Shown here piece by piece: positions 25,014-34,140 of a DNA stretch of 64,000 bases. The first letter of the stretch is position 1; each line of letters begins with the position of its first letter. The notes beneath the pieces were generated by a model. It was not told the DNA's origin, made no database searches, and worked only from the letters and a program-made list of their open reading frames with translations. Made by a program: the position numbers and the translations under genes. This DNA comes from Pseudomonas rhizophila (GTDB taxonomy: Bacteria; Pseudomonadota; Gammaproteobacteria; Pseudomonadales; Pseudomonadaceae). The stretch spans positions 1,213,898 to 1,277,897 of the forward strand of contig NZ_CP024081.1 in assembly GCF_003033885.1 (NCBI RefSeq). The letters run 5' to 3'.

Positions 25014-25985
25014 ATGTTTCTCCAGACCAACAAACAGAAGCTGGCGTTGATTGCGCAAATACAACGCGCATTGGCCGGAGAGGGCGGCGACGCCCCGATG
25101 CTGGAGGTGTATCCGTCACTGCGGGACTGTCTTGAGCAACACGCACGGCAGATGACGCAGGCAAGCGAAGACCTGCACAATGCCCAGGCACAGGTGAGCG
25201 AGCAGAGCGCGCGAGGCCGGCAACGTGAGCATGAACTTGAGGTGGCTCGCCAGCAGTTGGAACAGGCCCTGGAACGCGAGCATCGGCTTGAAGCACGCCT
25301 GGATGAACACCGCCAGCAGTTGCAGCAACTCCAGCAGCAAGCGCACATCTGGGAGCTGCTGCAATCGACCCTGACCGAAGGCTGCTGGGACATCACGGTG
25401 GTCAATGGCGATCTGCAGCACCCCGCCAGCGCCATGCGTTTTTCCGGTCAGTTCCGCTCGCTGCTGGGCTACACCGCCGATGAGTTACCCGATGGCTGGG
25501 ATGCCCAGGTCAGCATCACCCACCCTGACGACCTGCCAAAGATCATGGCGATTTTCGAGCGGGAAATCCTTGGCTCCCAGGGCAGCGGCGAGTACGTATT
25601 CGAATACCGGATGCGCCATAAGAGCCGGGATTACATCTGGTGTCGCGAGCGTGGTCGGGCGTTACGGGATTCGCACGCACGCCTGGTTCGGGTCATCGGT
25701 GCGGTGCGCGATATCAGCGATGAACGCTCGGCCCAATCCACCCACCAGCGCATGCTGGAGCAGAACCAAGTGACCTACGCCCAGATTGCCACCGTGGTGG
25801 GGGTGATCAAGGGCATCGCCGAGCAGACCAATCTGCTGGCCTTGAACGCCGCCATTGAAGCGGCCAGGGCGGGCGAGGTCGGACGCGGTTTTTCCGTGGT
25901 GGCCGATGAGGTGCGCAAACTGGCAGAAAGCACTCGCCAGGCGACCCATCAGATCCAGACCATGTTGCATCAGCACAAACAATAA
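25014..25985 (+). CDS. soluble PAS-domain chemoreceptor-like protein with minimal MCP signalling tip
   Basis: A 323-residue protein without signal peptide or membrane helix. An N-terminal coiled coil (about 60-125) leads to a PAS domain (about 128-250; [26 protein letters not shown]) with a PAC segment ending [11 protein letters not shown]. Only a short MCP hairpin follows: [41 protein letters not shown], then the protein stops. The receptor tip that contacts CheA/CheW is complete, but the long adaptation helices are missing. This architecture is known in Pseudomonas as small PAS-MCP proteins. Divergent from the aldehyde dehydrogenase gene, which suggests, without proof, sensing linked to aromatic amine or aldehyde use. 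Confidence 0.8.
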   Translation: MFLQTNKQKLALIAQIQRALAGEGGDAPMLEVYPSLRDCLEQHARQMTQASEDLHNAQAQVSEQSARGRQREHELEVARQQLEQALEREHRLEARLDEHRQQLQQLQQQAHIWELLQSTLTEGCWDITVVNGDLQHPASAMRFSGQFRSLLGYTADELPDGWDAQVSITHPDDLPKIMAIFEREILGSQGSGEYVFEYRMRHKSRDYIWCRERGRALRDSHARLVRVIGAVRDISDERSAQSTHQRMLEQNQVTYAQIATVVGVIKGIAEQTNLLALNAAIEAARAGEVGRGFSVVADEVRKLAESTRQATHQIQTMLHQHKQ

Positions 25986-25990
25986 TCCGC

Positions 25991-26019
25991 CCGGGAGCTG
26001 CCTTCGGGGCAGCTCCCGG
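25991..26019. terminator. strong hairpin between convergent MCP and porin genes
   Basis: CCGGGAGCTGCC and GGCAGCTCCCGG form a perfect 12-bp stem with a TTCGG loop. No long T-tract follows, but the position between two convergent stops suggests a shared terminator. Confidence 0.7.
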
Positions 26020-26024
26020 TTGCT

Positions 26025-27353
26025 TCAGAATGGAACCGCTACCACCAGTTGGCTGTAGACATTGGTGCCGTTGCCACTCACTTGATTGCCGCCGTTGCTC
26101 GCGTCCTTTTCCGGCTTGTACAGACCCACCAGTGGCGTGACGATCAGGTGTTCGTTCACGGCCCATTCCACATACAGGTCCAGCTCCCGTCCATCGAGAT
26201 TCAGCGCGTCGCGGGTGTGCAGGGTCTTGTAGTCGAAGAATAGCGCGCCGATAGTCACTGCCTCTGTTGGCTTGAGCTTGAGCCCCAGGTGCTGGACAGC
26301 GGTGTTGCTGTTGAACGGCCCGGAATAGTTGCCGGTGACTTCGCCCTGGAACCAGGTGCCATAGCCGCGACTCGTGCCGTTGAACATCGAGTCCCAGTCC
26401 TTGGAGTAGCGGCTGTAGCGATAGGTCAGGTCCGGGGTCCAGGGCAGCTCAGCGAAGGTGTAGCCAGCTTCGGTGTACCAGGCTTTCTCCGGGCCGGCGT
26501 CCTTGTCCTGCCAGGCATATTCGAAGGCAAAGTGGGCATTGTCGATGCCGGCATTCCCCGCGCCCCGCAGGCTGTAGATGTCCATGCCTTCGCGCTGCTT
26601 CTGGAACTCGCTGGCGTAGCGATCATCGACGTCGATGCCATGGATGTAGGTCAGCCCCAGTGTGCCTGGTGCTGCGCTGTATTGCAGGGTACCGGCGGCC
26701 ATTTCGGTATTGGCCTGGGCGCGGTTGTCGGACTTGATCCACATCAGACTGCCGTGTACGCCTTCCTGGCCGCCCAGGCGCAGCACGGCGGTCTTGTCGA
26801 AGGCATGACGGGCCGCCAGGTAATAGGCGCCGCCGCGGTTGAACTCACCGTCGGCCACACCTTTGCCCAGATTCAGACCGTCGTCATTGATGATGAAGCC
26901 GTCGCCGAGGGTAATGACCTGGCGACCGTAGGACAGGTCGACGCCGTCCTTGCCCAGCGCCGGGAACAGATCCCCTGAACGCCAGCCGGCAAACGCTTCA
27001 TCGAACTTGGTGGTGCGTTCGGATCCGTCGCTCAGGCCCGCGGCATCGCCGTCGCCCCAGGTGCCGGAGCTGACCAGATTGGCCGTCCCGTAGACGCTGC
27101 CCATGGCGCCGAGTGTCTGGTCGATACTCAGGCCATACTTGATAAAACCCTCACGCCAACTTGAGCCGCCGCGGGTGCCGTCATAGTTCTTGCGACTATT
27201 GAACATCCCGTAGACCGCCAGGAAGTTGCCGGTAACCGTGGTGTCGTCGTCGGCGTAAAGCTCATAGGCCTGGGCCGACGAATCAGCCACCAGCAGGGCG
27301 ATCCCAAGGCCGATGGCGTTGCGCAGCAAAGGTGTATTGCGGGTGTGCTCCAT
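26025..27353 (-). CDS. outer-membrane beta-barrel porin-like protein
   Basis: A 442-residue protein with signal peptide (MEHTRNTPLLRNAIGLGIALL, cleavage near AQA/YE). The mature sequence has alternating amphipathic strands rich in aromatic residues, including GNFLAVYGMFNS, AWYTEAGYTFAEL and DLTYRYSRYSKDW, and ends in phenylalanine (VVAVPF), the usual outer-membrane assembly signal. The start at 27353 has GGGG about 9 bases upstream. It is divergent from the APC permease, so the two could form an outer plus inner membrane uptake route for the same amine or aromatic compound; that is inference. Exact porin family not certain. Confidence 0.78.
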   Translation of the reverse strand: MEHTRNTPLLRNAIGLGIALLVADSSAQAYELYADDDTTVTGNFLAVYGMFNSRKNYDGTRGGSSWREGFIKYGLSIDQTLGAMGSVYGTANLVSSGTWGDGDAAGLSDGSERTTKFDEAFAGWRSGDLFPALGKDGVDLSYGRQVITLGDGFIINDDGLNLGKGVADGEFNRGGAYYLAARHAFDKTAVLRLGGQEGVHGSLMWIKSDNRAQANTEMAAGTLQYSAAPGTLGLTYIHGIDVDDRYASEFQKQREGMDIYSLRGAGNAGIDNAHFAFEYAWQDKDAGPEKAWYTEAGYTFAELPWTPDLTYRYSRYSKDWDSMFNGTSRGYGTWFQGEVTGNYSGPFNSNTAVQHLGLKLKPTEAVTIGALFFDYKTLHTRDALNLDGRELDLYVEWAVNEHLIVTPLVGLYKPEKDASNGGNQVSGNGTNVYSQLVVAVPF

Positions 27354-27645
27354 GGTGTTTTCCCCAGTGTGATAGGACATCAGAGCGCCCATTAAGGGGA
27401 GACCGGGGCAGGGAAGTCTTTTACGTGCCTGCCAGATAATTGATCCAGCCCGCCAAGGCGCGAGCGCTGGCAGGCAGCAACAAAACCGGCGGCAGACACG
27501 GGCAAGACGCTCGGGCCGAGGGCGGCGCACAGTGATCCTGCACGCGACGCCGTTTCGATCAGGGACTGGCTGGGGAAGGCTTGAGCGCCGGCTCCTGGAC
27601 GGCAGTGGCATCCATACTAAAAATCCGCTTTCGAGGATCTTCACG

Positions 27646-29145
27646 ATGTCGATCAATGACAGGCTCACCGAGCACTTGAACCGGGGTACGGTGGGCTTTC
27701 CCACCGCGTTGGCCAGCACCATTGGCCTGATCATGGCAAGCCCGGTGATTCTCACCGCCACCATGGGCTTCGGTATTGGCGGCAGCGCCTTTGCCGTGGC
27801 GATGTTGATCGCCGTGGTCATGATGCTGGCCCAGGCGACCACCTTCGCCGAAGCCGCCTCGATCCTGCCCACCACCGGCTCGGTCTACGACTACATCAAC
27901 TGTGGCATGGGACGCTTTTTTGCAATCACCGGTACGCTGTCGGCCTACCTGATTGTCCATGTGTTCGCCGGAACTGCGGAAACGATCCTGGCCGGGGTCA
28001 TGGCCCTGGTGAATTTCGAGCACCTCAACACCCTGGCCGAATCGGCGGGTGGCTCCTGGCTGTTGGGCGTGGGGTTCGTCGTGGTCTTCGGCGTGCTGAA
28101 CGCGTTTGGTGTCAGCGCCTTCGGCCGGGCCGAGATCATCCTCACGTTCGGCATGTGGACGACCCTGATGGTGTTCGGCGTATTGGGCTTGATCGCTGCT
28201 CCGGCGGTGGAGCTGGAGGGGTGGTTTGGCGCATCCGTGGTGGGCACCGATCCGGTGACGGTGCTGTCGCTGGTGGGCATGGCCATGTTCATGTTTGTCG
28301 GTTGCGAGTTCGTCACGCCACTGGCGCCAGACCTGCGGCGCTCGGCCACGACCATGCCGCGGGCCATGATGCTGGGGTTGTTCGGCGTTGCCACGTGCAT
28401 GTTCATTTATGGCGCGGCGATGAAGCGCCAGGTCGAAAACGTGCTGCTCGATGCCACCAGCGGCGTGCACTTGCTGGACACGCCCATGGCGATTCCGCGA
28501 TTCGCCGAGCAGGTCATGGGCGATATCGGTCCGATGTGGCTGGGGATCGGCTTCCTGTTTGCCGGAGCGGCGACCATCAACACCCTGATGGCCGGTGTGC
28601 CGCGGATTCTGTATGGCATGGCGGTGGATGGTGCGCTGCCGCGGTTTTTCACCTATCTGCACCCGCGTTTCAAGACCCCCGTGCTGTGCATCCTTGTGGC
28701 GATGCTGATTCCCTGTCTGCACGCGTGGTGGCTCGGCGGCAATACCGACAACATCATGCATCTGGTGCTGGCTGCAGTGTGTGCCTGGAGTTTTGCCTAC
28801 CTGTTGGTGACCGTGTCGGTGATCAGCCTGCGGATCCGTCGTCCGGATCTGCCACGGGCATATCGCTCACCGTTTTTCCCGCTGCCTCAGATCCTGTCCA
28901 GTGTCGGCATCGTCATCGGCATGTGGTTCATCACTCCACCAGGCATGAATCCGGCAGACATTTACGTTCCATTCGCGGTGATGCTCGGTGGCACTGCGGC
29001 CTACGCCTTGTTCTGGACCCTGGTGGTGCAGAAGGTCAATCCATTCAAGCCCGCGTCGGTGGAAGACGTGCTGGCCAAGGAGTTTTCCCATGAGCCAGGG
29101 CAACCTGTCAGCGAGTTTGACGAACGTGCTGCGAAGACTGTCTGA
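27646..29145 (+). CDS. APC-superfamily amino acid/amine permease
   Basis: A 499-residue inner membrane permease with about twelve hydrophobic segments. The first segment contains the APC signature (ALASTIGLIMASPVILTATMGFGIGGSAF), a glycine-rich substrate loop. GAGG is about 10 bases upstream of the ATG at 27646. It lies between a porin, a phenylacetaldehyde-dehydrogenase-like gene and a FeaR-like regulator, so tyramine, phenylethylamine or another aromatic amine is the likely cargo; this is inference from neighbours. Its last 56 bp overlap the next gene. Confidence 0.85.
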   Translation: MSINDRLTEHLNRGTVGFPTALASTIGLIMASPVILTATMGFGIGGSAFAVAMLIAVVMMLAQATTFAEAASILPTTGSVYDYINCGMGRFFAITGTLSAYLIVHVFAGTAETILAGVMALVNFEHLNTLAESAGGSWLLGVGFVVVFGVLNAFGVSAFGRAEIILTFGMWTTLMVFGVLGLIAAPAVELEGWFGASVVGTDPVTVLSLVGMAMFMFVGCEFVTPLAPDLRRSATTMPRAMMLGLFGVATCMFIYGAAMKRQVENVLLDATSGVHLLDTPMAIPRFAEQVMGDIGPMWLGIGFLFAGAATINTLMAGVPRILYGMAVDGALPRFFTYLHPRFKTPVLCILVAMLIPCLHAWWLGGNTDNIMHLVLAAVCAWSFAYLLVTVSVISLRIRRPDLPRAYRSPFFPLPQILSSVGIVIGMWFITPPGMNPADIYVPFAVMLGGTAAYALFWTLVVQKVNPFKPASVEDVLAKEFSHEPGQPVSEFDERAAKTV

Positions 29146-29710
29146 GCTGTTCAGTGCCCACCGCGCCCCGGTCGGTTATCGTCCCGGGGTGACGCTGGAA
29201 CACTTGCGGCGCAACCTCGGGCTGGCGCGATTCGAGATGTCCGGCCCGGTGATGGCGATGGCCGTCACCGATGATGGTTGCTTGCAGGTGGAGATCGTCG
29301 AGGGCACCGAGTCGCAGTTGTTGATGCACCTGGTGATGACCGAGTTCGTGCTGCGCGTGCCTGCGTCGAGAGAGGGCACGGCACGCGTGGAACTGCACCA
29401 TGGCGGGGCCGTGCGTCGCCAGGGTATTCGTTGTCGGCTCAAGGAAGGGGACAATCAGCTGTCGGCTCGTTTGAAGACGGCGATAGAGGGCGATCCGGCG
29501 CTGTACCAAGCCCTCATGCCGCTGGACTTCAAACGCCTGCGCATCGATCTGCAAGACCACCAGTGGTGCGTGCGGCTGGAGCACATGGGCGGCAGTGAGG
29601 TGGTGAATCGGATGCCGGCCTTTCGGCGCTACATTGCTTTGAGCCGCGAGCAACGGATTGCCTTGTGGGCGGTCTTGAGCGGCTTGCAAAGGGTGCTGGG
29701 AACACTCTGA
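29090..29710 (+). CDS. uncharacterised 206-residue protein coupled to the permease
   Basis: A 206-residue soluble protein starting MSQGNLSASLTNVLRRLSEL at an ATG inside the end of the permease gene (56-bp overlap), with AAGGAG about 7 bases upstream. It has no signal peptide or membrane segment. The sequence is a mixture of short helices and strands (ARFEMSGPVMAMAVTDDGCLQVEIVEG, FKRLRIDLQDHQWCVRLEHMG). It may belong to a Pseudomonas domain-of-unknown-function family (possibly DUF3156), but I am not certain. The overlap and strand imply co-translation with the permease. Confidence 0.7.
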   Translation: MSQGNLSASLTNVLRRLSELFSAHRAPVGYRPGVTLEHLRRNLGLARFEMSGPVMAMAVTDDGCLQVEIVEGTESQLLMHLVMTEFVLRVPASREGTARVELHHGGAVRRQGIRCRLKEGDNQLSARLKTAIEGDPALYQALMPLDFKRLRIDLQDHQWCVRLEHMGGSEVVNRMPAFRRYIALSREQRIALWAVLSGLQRVLGTL

Positions 29711-29779
29711 TTTGTGGGCTTTGCCCTGGCATCAATTGTGCTACTGCTCTGGCGATCAGGTACTTGTTGCGTGCATATA

Positions 29780-29793
29780 GATAACATGTTAAC
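29780..29793. promoter_or_regulatory. GATAA-N4-TTAAC, candidate MarR/HpaR-type operator
   Basis: One mismatch from the GTTAA-N4-TTAAC core seen before hpaR (38506) and before hpaA (46601). It lies 41 bp upstream of the FeaR-like gene. The string ATGTTAACTAT here recurs exactly at 46628. Confidence 0.45.
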
Positions 29794-29833
29794 TATTGCC
29801 GTACAAAAACAATAAGCCACTGCGGAGAGCGCC

Positions 29834-30796
29834 ATGAGCATGCATCAGGTTGGGCAAGACGGGCTGGAGACCTGGAACCGGGATCTGCGCGCGACTTGCG
29901 GCCATTTCGAGACGGAACTGGCCTTTAATCGCGCGCTGTTTATCGGTGAGGTGTCGAATTTCTTCCGTGGCGGTCTTTCCCTCGCCAACTTGCGTACCAA
30001 CGCTGGCTGTATCAAGCGTCACTCGCCAAATCCCGACCACGATGACGACCAGGATTGCTTCCTGGTCAGTCAGCGCAGTGGATATTCACGCATTACTCAG
30101 AACGGCCTGAGCATCCAGCTGGCGCCCGGCGAACTGCTATTGATGGATTCGGTGGGCTCGCTCGAGATCAGCCCGTTCGGCCTGATTGAACACGCGGTGT
30201 TGTCTCTGTCCCGCCAGGATGTGTCCAGGAAACTGGGCGGGGAAACCCGGACCTTCGGCAAGATCTCCTCGCGCAAGGCTTGTGGGCGCATGTTGCACGT
30301 CTTGATGGATCAGCTGTGCAAGGACACTCCCGACGGTGAGGGCGCCACAGGAGAAGGCGAAGCTTTGCAGAATGCGTTTGTTTCGCTGCTCGGTTCGGCC
30401 CTGGAGCAGGGCACCGGATCGGAGGATGACGGCGTTGCGTTGCAAGGCAGTCACTTGCGCAGTTATGTGCAGAAAGTCATCGACGAGTCCCTGACCCAGC
30501 CCGGCTTGAGCCCGGTGGGCCTGGCCAACCGTCTGAACATTTCGGTGCGACATCTGTACCGTTTATTCGAAGAACAGGATGACAGCGTCTGCCGCTACAT
30601 CCAGCGGGCCCGGCTCAAGCGCAGCGCCGATGACCTGACCAATCCGTTCCTGCGGGACGAATCCATCACTTCGATCGCCTACAAATGGGGCTTCACCGAT
30701 TCGGCCCATTTCAGCCGTTCGTTCAAGAAACAGTTCGAGCTATCGCCCAAGGAATTTCGTGCCAGCCATCTGCAACAGGTACAGGGGGTGGTTTGA
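29834..30796 (+). CDS. AraC-family transcriptional regulator, FeaR-like
   Basis: A 320-residue regulator. The N-terminal part (FNRALFIGEVSNFFRGGLSLANLRTNAG) is of the AraC-binding-like cupin type and the C-terminal 105 residues carry the two AraC helix-turn-helix motifs (GLANRLNISVRHLYRLFEE; ITSIAYKWGFTDSAHFSRSFKKQF). FeaR in E. coli activates genes for oxidation of tyramine and phenylethylamine, including phenylacetaldehyde dehydrogenase. Here it sits beside just such genes (23312, 27646), so it probably activates them in response to an amine or aldehyde. A candidate HpaR-type operator lies upstream. Confidence 0.86.
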   Translation: MSMHQVGQDGLETWNRDLRATCGHFETELAFNRALFIGEVSNFFRGGLSLANLRTNAGCIKRHSPNPDHDDDQDCFLVSQRSGYSRITQNGLSIQLAPGELLLMDSVGSLEISPFGLIEHAVLSLSRQDVSRKLGGETRTFGKISSRKACGRMLHVLMDQLCKDTPDGEGATGEGEALQNAFVSLLGSALEQGTGSEDDGVALQGSHLRSYVQKVIDESLTQPGLSPVGLANRLNISVRHLYRLFEEQDDSVCRYIQRARLKRSADDLTNPFLRDESITSIAYKWGFTDSAHFSRSFKKQFELSPKEFRASHLQQVQGVV

Positions 30797-30834
30797 GTGG
30801 TGGGCGCATTCAGGGTCGGCTCAAGCTGACCCAC

Positions 30835-30862
30835 GGCTATCGCGAGCAGGCTCGCTCCCACA
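30835..30862. repeat. half REP element, family A
   Basis: Only the right half, CTATCGCGAGCAGGCTCGC plus TCCCACA, is present. A second degraded inverted pair, GTGGGAGCAGG ... CCGCTCCCAC, follows at 30885-30952 before the SDR gene end. Confidence 0.75.
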
Positions 30863-30956
30863 GTGGATGGGGGGAGGATGGGGCTGTGGGAGCAGGGCTG
30901 CCGGTGATGACGGCTGCGTCGACATCATCGCCAGCCGACGCACCGCTCCCACACGC

Positions 30957-31724
30957 TCAAACTTCGGGCAAGGTCGAGCCGCCGTCCACCACCAGGGTTT
31001 GTCCGGTCACATACGCGGCCAGGTCCGATGCCAGAAAGAGCATGGCGCCGGCGATGTCGGACGGGGTGCCCAGGCGTCCCAGCGGTACCCGACGGGCGAT
31101 GTCTTGATTGACCGCATCATCCCCCAGGTTCGCCATGGCCGGTGTCGCGATCATCCCGGGTTCGACGCCGTTGACCCGGATATGCTCACTCGCCAGTTCC
31201 AGTGCCGCATTGCGGATGAACCCGTTGACTCCGGCCTTGGACGCCGCATAGTGACTGAGCCCTGGATAAGCCACCCGCGGGCCGGTGACCGAGGAGGTCA
31301 CCAGCACGCAGCCCCGGCCCTGCCGACGGAACATCGGCAATGCTCCCTGAGTCAGCCAGAACAGCGCCGAAAGGTTGACTGCCAGCGTGCGCTCAAGCAT
31401 CGCTGGTGTGATCCCGGCAAAGGGTGTCAGGGGAAAGTACCCGGCATTGTGCACCAGAACATCCAGCCTCCCCAGACGCTGCTCCAGATCAGCCATCAGC
31501 GTACTGATCGCCGTTGCATCGGCCAGGTCCACGCCCACGGCCTGTACCTGACAACCTGCAGCGGTCAACTCGCTCGCCACCACCTCGGCCTGTGCCAGGT
31601 CCAGGTCAGCGATCACCACACGGCCCCCACGCCAGGCGAAGGCTTCGACGATGGCCCGGCCTATACCCTGGGCACCGCCTGTGACCAGCACCGTTTTTGC
31701 GCTGAAATCCAGATCATCAGGCAT
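30957..31724 (-). CDS. short-chain dehydrogenase/reductase (SDR 1)
   Basis: A 255-residue classical SDR. The cofactor motif TGGAQGIG is at 15-22, acidic Asp40 after the second strand suggests NAD(H) preference, NAG is at 93-95, and the active site Ser near 144 with Tyr159-x3-Lys163 (YAASK) is complete. The C terminus has VDGGSTLP. Its start overlaps the stop of the neighbouring SDR by 8 bp, so they are co-translated. It is the last gene of a minus-strand cluster with MoaF, a LuxR regulator, a cupin and an FAD oxidase. Substrate unknown; a hydroxylated aromatic side chain is possible. Confidence 0.85.
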   Translation of the reverse strand: MPDDLDFSAKTVLVTGGAQGIGRAIVEAFAWRGGRVVIADLDLAQAEVVASELTAAGCQVQAVGVDLADATAISTLMADLEQRLGRLDVLVHNAGYFPLTPFAGITPAMLERTLAVNLSALFWLTQGALPMFRRQGRGCVLVTSSVTGPRVAYPGLSHYAASKAGVNGFIRNAALELASEHIRVNGVEPGMIATPAMANLGDDAVNQDIARRVPLGRLGTPSDIAGAMLFLASDLAAYVTGQTLVVDGGSTLPEV

Positions 31725-32517
31725 CCGTGACCTCCATCCGGCTGAAGGCCAGGGTTGGTACGTCTACGATGCTGGAGCCACCGTCGGCCACCAGTGCCGC
31801 GCCAGTGATGATCGATGCTTGATTCGAGGCCAGGAAGCGACACACATGGGCAATCTCCAGCGCGCTGGCGGGCCTGCGCAATGGCACGTCCGCGCAGACC
31901 CTGTCGTAGGCCTGCTGCAGCGTTTCGCCGTGAAACTGCATCAAGACCTGCATTTCCTCATCAGCCATCGGCGTGCGCACCCAGCCCGGGCAGACGGCGT
32001 TGACCCGCACCCCGCGCGGGCCGTAATCGCGCGCCAGGGAGCGGTTCAGCCCCAGCAGCGCGTGCTTGGCGGTGGTATAGCCGCAAACTTGCGGGCCTGC
32101 CGCCAACGACGCGATGGATGCGATCAGCACAATGTTGCCAGCGCTTTCCTGCAGCAGCGGCAGGCACGCCCGGGCGCTGTAGAAGGCGCTGTCGAGATTG
32201 CTGCGCATGGCCGCTTCCCAGGTCTGCGGGCTGGTCTGGGTGGCGCTGCCCAGGCCCATGCCGCCAGCGCAGGCCAGCAGCACATCGAGCCGGCCATAAC
32301 GCTCGCGGATCTGTGCGACGAAGCCGTCCCAGGTCGTCGGGCACGCGGCATCGCCCACCAGCACCAGGCCGCCTATTTCCTCGGCCAGTTGCGCCAGAGG
32401 TTCGCGGCGTCGGCCGATCAGCACCAGGTTGGCGCCGTCAGCGGCATACAACCGGGCGCAGGCGGCACCGATGCCAGTGCCCGCGCCCGTGATCACGATG
32501 GTGCGCAATTCAGGCAT
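31717..32517 (-). CDS. short-chain dehydrogenase/reductase (SDR 2)
   Basis: A 266-residue SDR. The cofactor motif TGAGTGIG is at 10-17; Arg36-Arg37 after the second strand would favour NADP(H), unlike its neighbour. Catalytic Ser137 and Tyr147-x3-Lys151 (YTTAK) are present. The usual NNAG motif is altered to ACAGG (82-86), which is uncommon. Start and stop overlap with MoaF and SDR 1 by 8 bp on each side. Two SDRs of opposite predicted cofactor preference side by side suggest an epimerisation or a two-step oxidation; that is inference. Confidence 0.82.
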   Translation of the reverse strand: MPELRTIVITGAGTGIGAACARLYAADGANLVLIGRRREPLAQLAEEIGGLVLVGDAACPTTWDGFVAQIRERYGRLDVLLACAGGMGLGSATQTSPQTWEAAMRSNLDSAFYSARACLPLLQESAGNIVLIASIASLAAGPQVCGYTTAKHALLGLNRSLARDYGPRGVRVNAVCPGWVRTPMADEEMQVLMQFHGETLQQAYDRVCADVPLRRPASALEIAHVCRFLASNQASIITGAALVADGGSSIVDVPTLAFSRMEVTDA

Positions 32518-33331
32518 CGGGATATTCCGTCCGGTTGAGAACCTGGCAGTAGGAACTGACGGGGAAATTGGAAAACTCATCGAAAGACGCGCCGGCATAA
32601 CCGAAAATCTTGCCGTCGCTGCGGTGCTGCTGCATGTCGATCAGCACCAGGCCCAGGGTCGGGATGATCTTTTCCCGCCAGACGAACAGGTACAACTGAT
32701 CGGCGATCTTGTAGGTGTCACACCGGTCGGTATCGCACAGGCCCTGTTCGACACCCTTGAGGCACTGCCAGGAATAGAACCGGTCGTTGAGATAGATGTG
32801 TTCGTAGACTTCGCTGGGGCTGTAGCGATACAGGTTGCGCAGGCCCACCAGTTCGGTGGTCGGTGCATGTGGGCACAGGCCCTGCTGCCAGGGGCGGTCG
32901 AGACTGCCGTGAAGGAACTCCACTTTCACGCCCGTCAGTGGCTGGCCGGCCAGCGCGCGGCTGTACAGACCTTCGCGAGTTTGTTCTTGCCCGGGCATGC
33001 TGCCGATCACTGCGGTGAACGCCGCGTGAGCGGTATCAAGTACCAGGCTGACCGACCAGGCTTGTGCGCCTTCGTGCTTGACGAAATCCACCAGGTAGAG
33101 GCCTGGCCGCACCGACGTGGCCCGATAAGGCGCGGTGCCGCTGGAATGACCATCGGCTGCGTTCCATGACAGGGTTTGCTGTTCGAAGCGGTGTTCGATC
33201 TGCCAGCCATTGGCGAAATTCAGGGTGAAGGTCTTACCGTTCAGGTCGGCCAGGTTCGGCAGGATGAACGCTTCAGGGGCAAAGCCGTCGGCCAGGGCGC
33301 CGACGGTGATCCAGTCTGTAGGTGTGGTCAT
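32510..33331 (-). CDS. MoaF-family protein
   Basis: A 273-residue protein without signal peptide that matches the MoaF family by its characteristic segments (SGTAPYRATSVRPGLYLVDFVKHEGAQAWSVSLVLD and LYLFVWREKIIPTLGLVLIDMQQHRSDGKIFGYAG). MoaF proteins were named in Klebsiella, where moaEF belong to the monoamine regulon; despite the name they are not molybdopterin enzymes, and their structure is probably lipocalin-like in two halves. In Klebsiella moaE is an SDR, so MoaF next to SDR genes is a conserved pairing. The ATG at 33331 is preferred; the frame extends 13 codons further. Function unknown. Confidence 0.82.
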   Translation of the reverse strand: MTTPTDWITVGALADGFAPEAFILPNLADLNGKTFTLNFANGWQIEHRFEQQTLSWNAADGHSSGTAPYRATSVRPGLYLVDFVKHEGAQAWSVSLVLDTAHAAFTAVIGSMPGQEQTREGLYSRALAGQPLTGVKVEFLHGSLDRPWQQGLCPHAPTTELVGLRNLYRYSPSEVYEHIYLNDRFYSWQCLKGVEQGLCDTDRCDTYKIADQLYLFVWREKIIPTLGLVLIDMQQHRSDGKIFGYAGASFDEFSNFPVSSYCQVLNRTEYPDA

Positions 33332-33428
33332 TGCAAGACTCCGGTTGGATGAGATAGCCACCCGGATCATGGCGCCTTGCGCGGGGCTGGCCCATCAACC
33401 GAATGGTTGAACCGGCACAGGCAATGGC

Positions 33429-34088
33429 TTAGAGGAACAGGCTGCTGACCAGCTCGGTTCGATTGCTCACGCCGGTCTTGCGAAACAGGTTGATCAGATG
33501 CGTCTTGACCGTGGGCAGGCCGACGTCCAGCTCTCGGGCCAACTCTTTGTTACTGACGCCCTGGCGCAGCAGCAACGCTATCTGGCGTTCCTTGGGGGTC
33601 AGGCTACTGAGCGAGTCGTCCTGCGGCGGCAGGTTGGCGACGGCCAGTTGCAGTAACGCTTGCAGCGCTGCGAGCTGCGTCAGTTGCTCGCTGGTGAAGA
33701 CGCCTTGCTCGGCGGTGCGCAACAAGGAAATAGCCGCTTGAGGCCGACTGCCCCAATGGGCGAAGACTTCCACCACATCCACCACGTCGTAGCGCTGTAA
33801 AAAATGGCGGTAGCGATGGCTGTCACGGATTGGCTGGCGGGCCATGGCCAGCCCAAGAGGCACCACGGCCAGGTCGCTGGAAACGTAGTTGCGCGGCTGC
33901 AACGGATCGAACTGGCGATAATTGTCCAGATAGTCGCGATGCATCTCGCCGCTCATGCCATGCAGGCTGAAGTCATGGGCTTGCAACTGTCGGTCGACGC
34001 AATAGAAGGCCGCTCGACTGGCGGGAACGAGCTGGGTGAACGCGTGCAGGCAATGGCCGGCGATGTCCTGGGAGGGGATGACGTACAT
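33429..34088 (-). CDS. LuxR-family helix-turn-helix regulator
   Basis: A 219-residue regulator. The N-terminal 150 residues are an unassigned sensory domain; the C terminus carries a LuxR HTH (LTPKERQIALLLRQGVSNKELARELDVGLPTVKTHLINLFRKTG). No receiver aspartate is present, so it is not a response regulator. The ATG at 34088 has GAAGG upstream; a TTG at 34106 is possible but weaker. It lies between MoaF and the cupin gene with about 50-100 bp gaps, and probably controls this minus-strand cluster. Because no LuxI synthase is nearby, it is likely a metabolite-responsive solo; that is inference. Confidence 0.82.
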   Translation of the reverse strand: MYVIPSQDIAGHCLHAFTQLVPASRAAFYCVDRQLQAHDFSLHGMSGEMHRDYLDNYRQFDPLQPRNYVSSDLAVVPLGLAMARQPIRDSHRYRHFLQRYDVVDVVEVFAHWGSRPQAAISLLRTAEQGVFTSEQLTQLAALQALLQLAVANLPPQDDSLSSLTPKERQIALLLRQGVSNKELARELDVGLPTVKTHLINLFRKTGVSNRTELVSSLFL

Positions 34089-34140
34089 GCTCGCAACCTT
34101 CGCCAAGAGGGCTGCCGGTGAATCCGGCAGCCGGGTCCGG

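Noticed and set aside
32510..33331. MoaF as molybdenum cofactor biosynthesis enzyme
   Set aside because: The name is historical; the family belongs to monoamine metabolism clusters and shares no features with MoaA-E molybdopterin enzymes.
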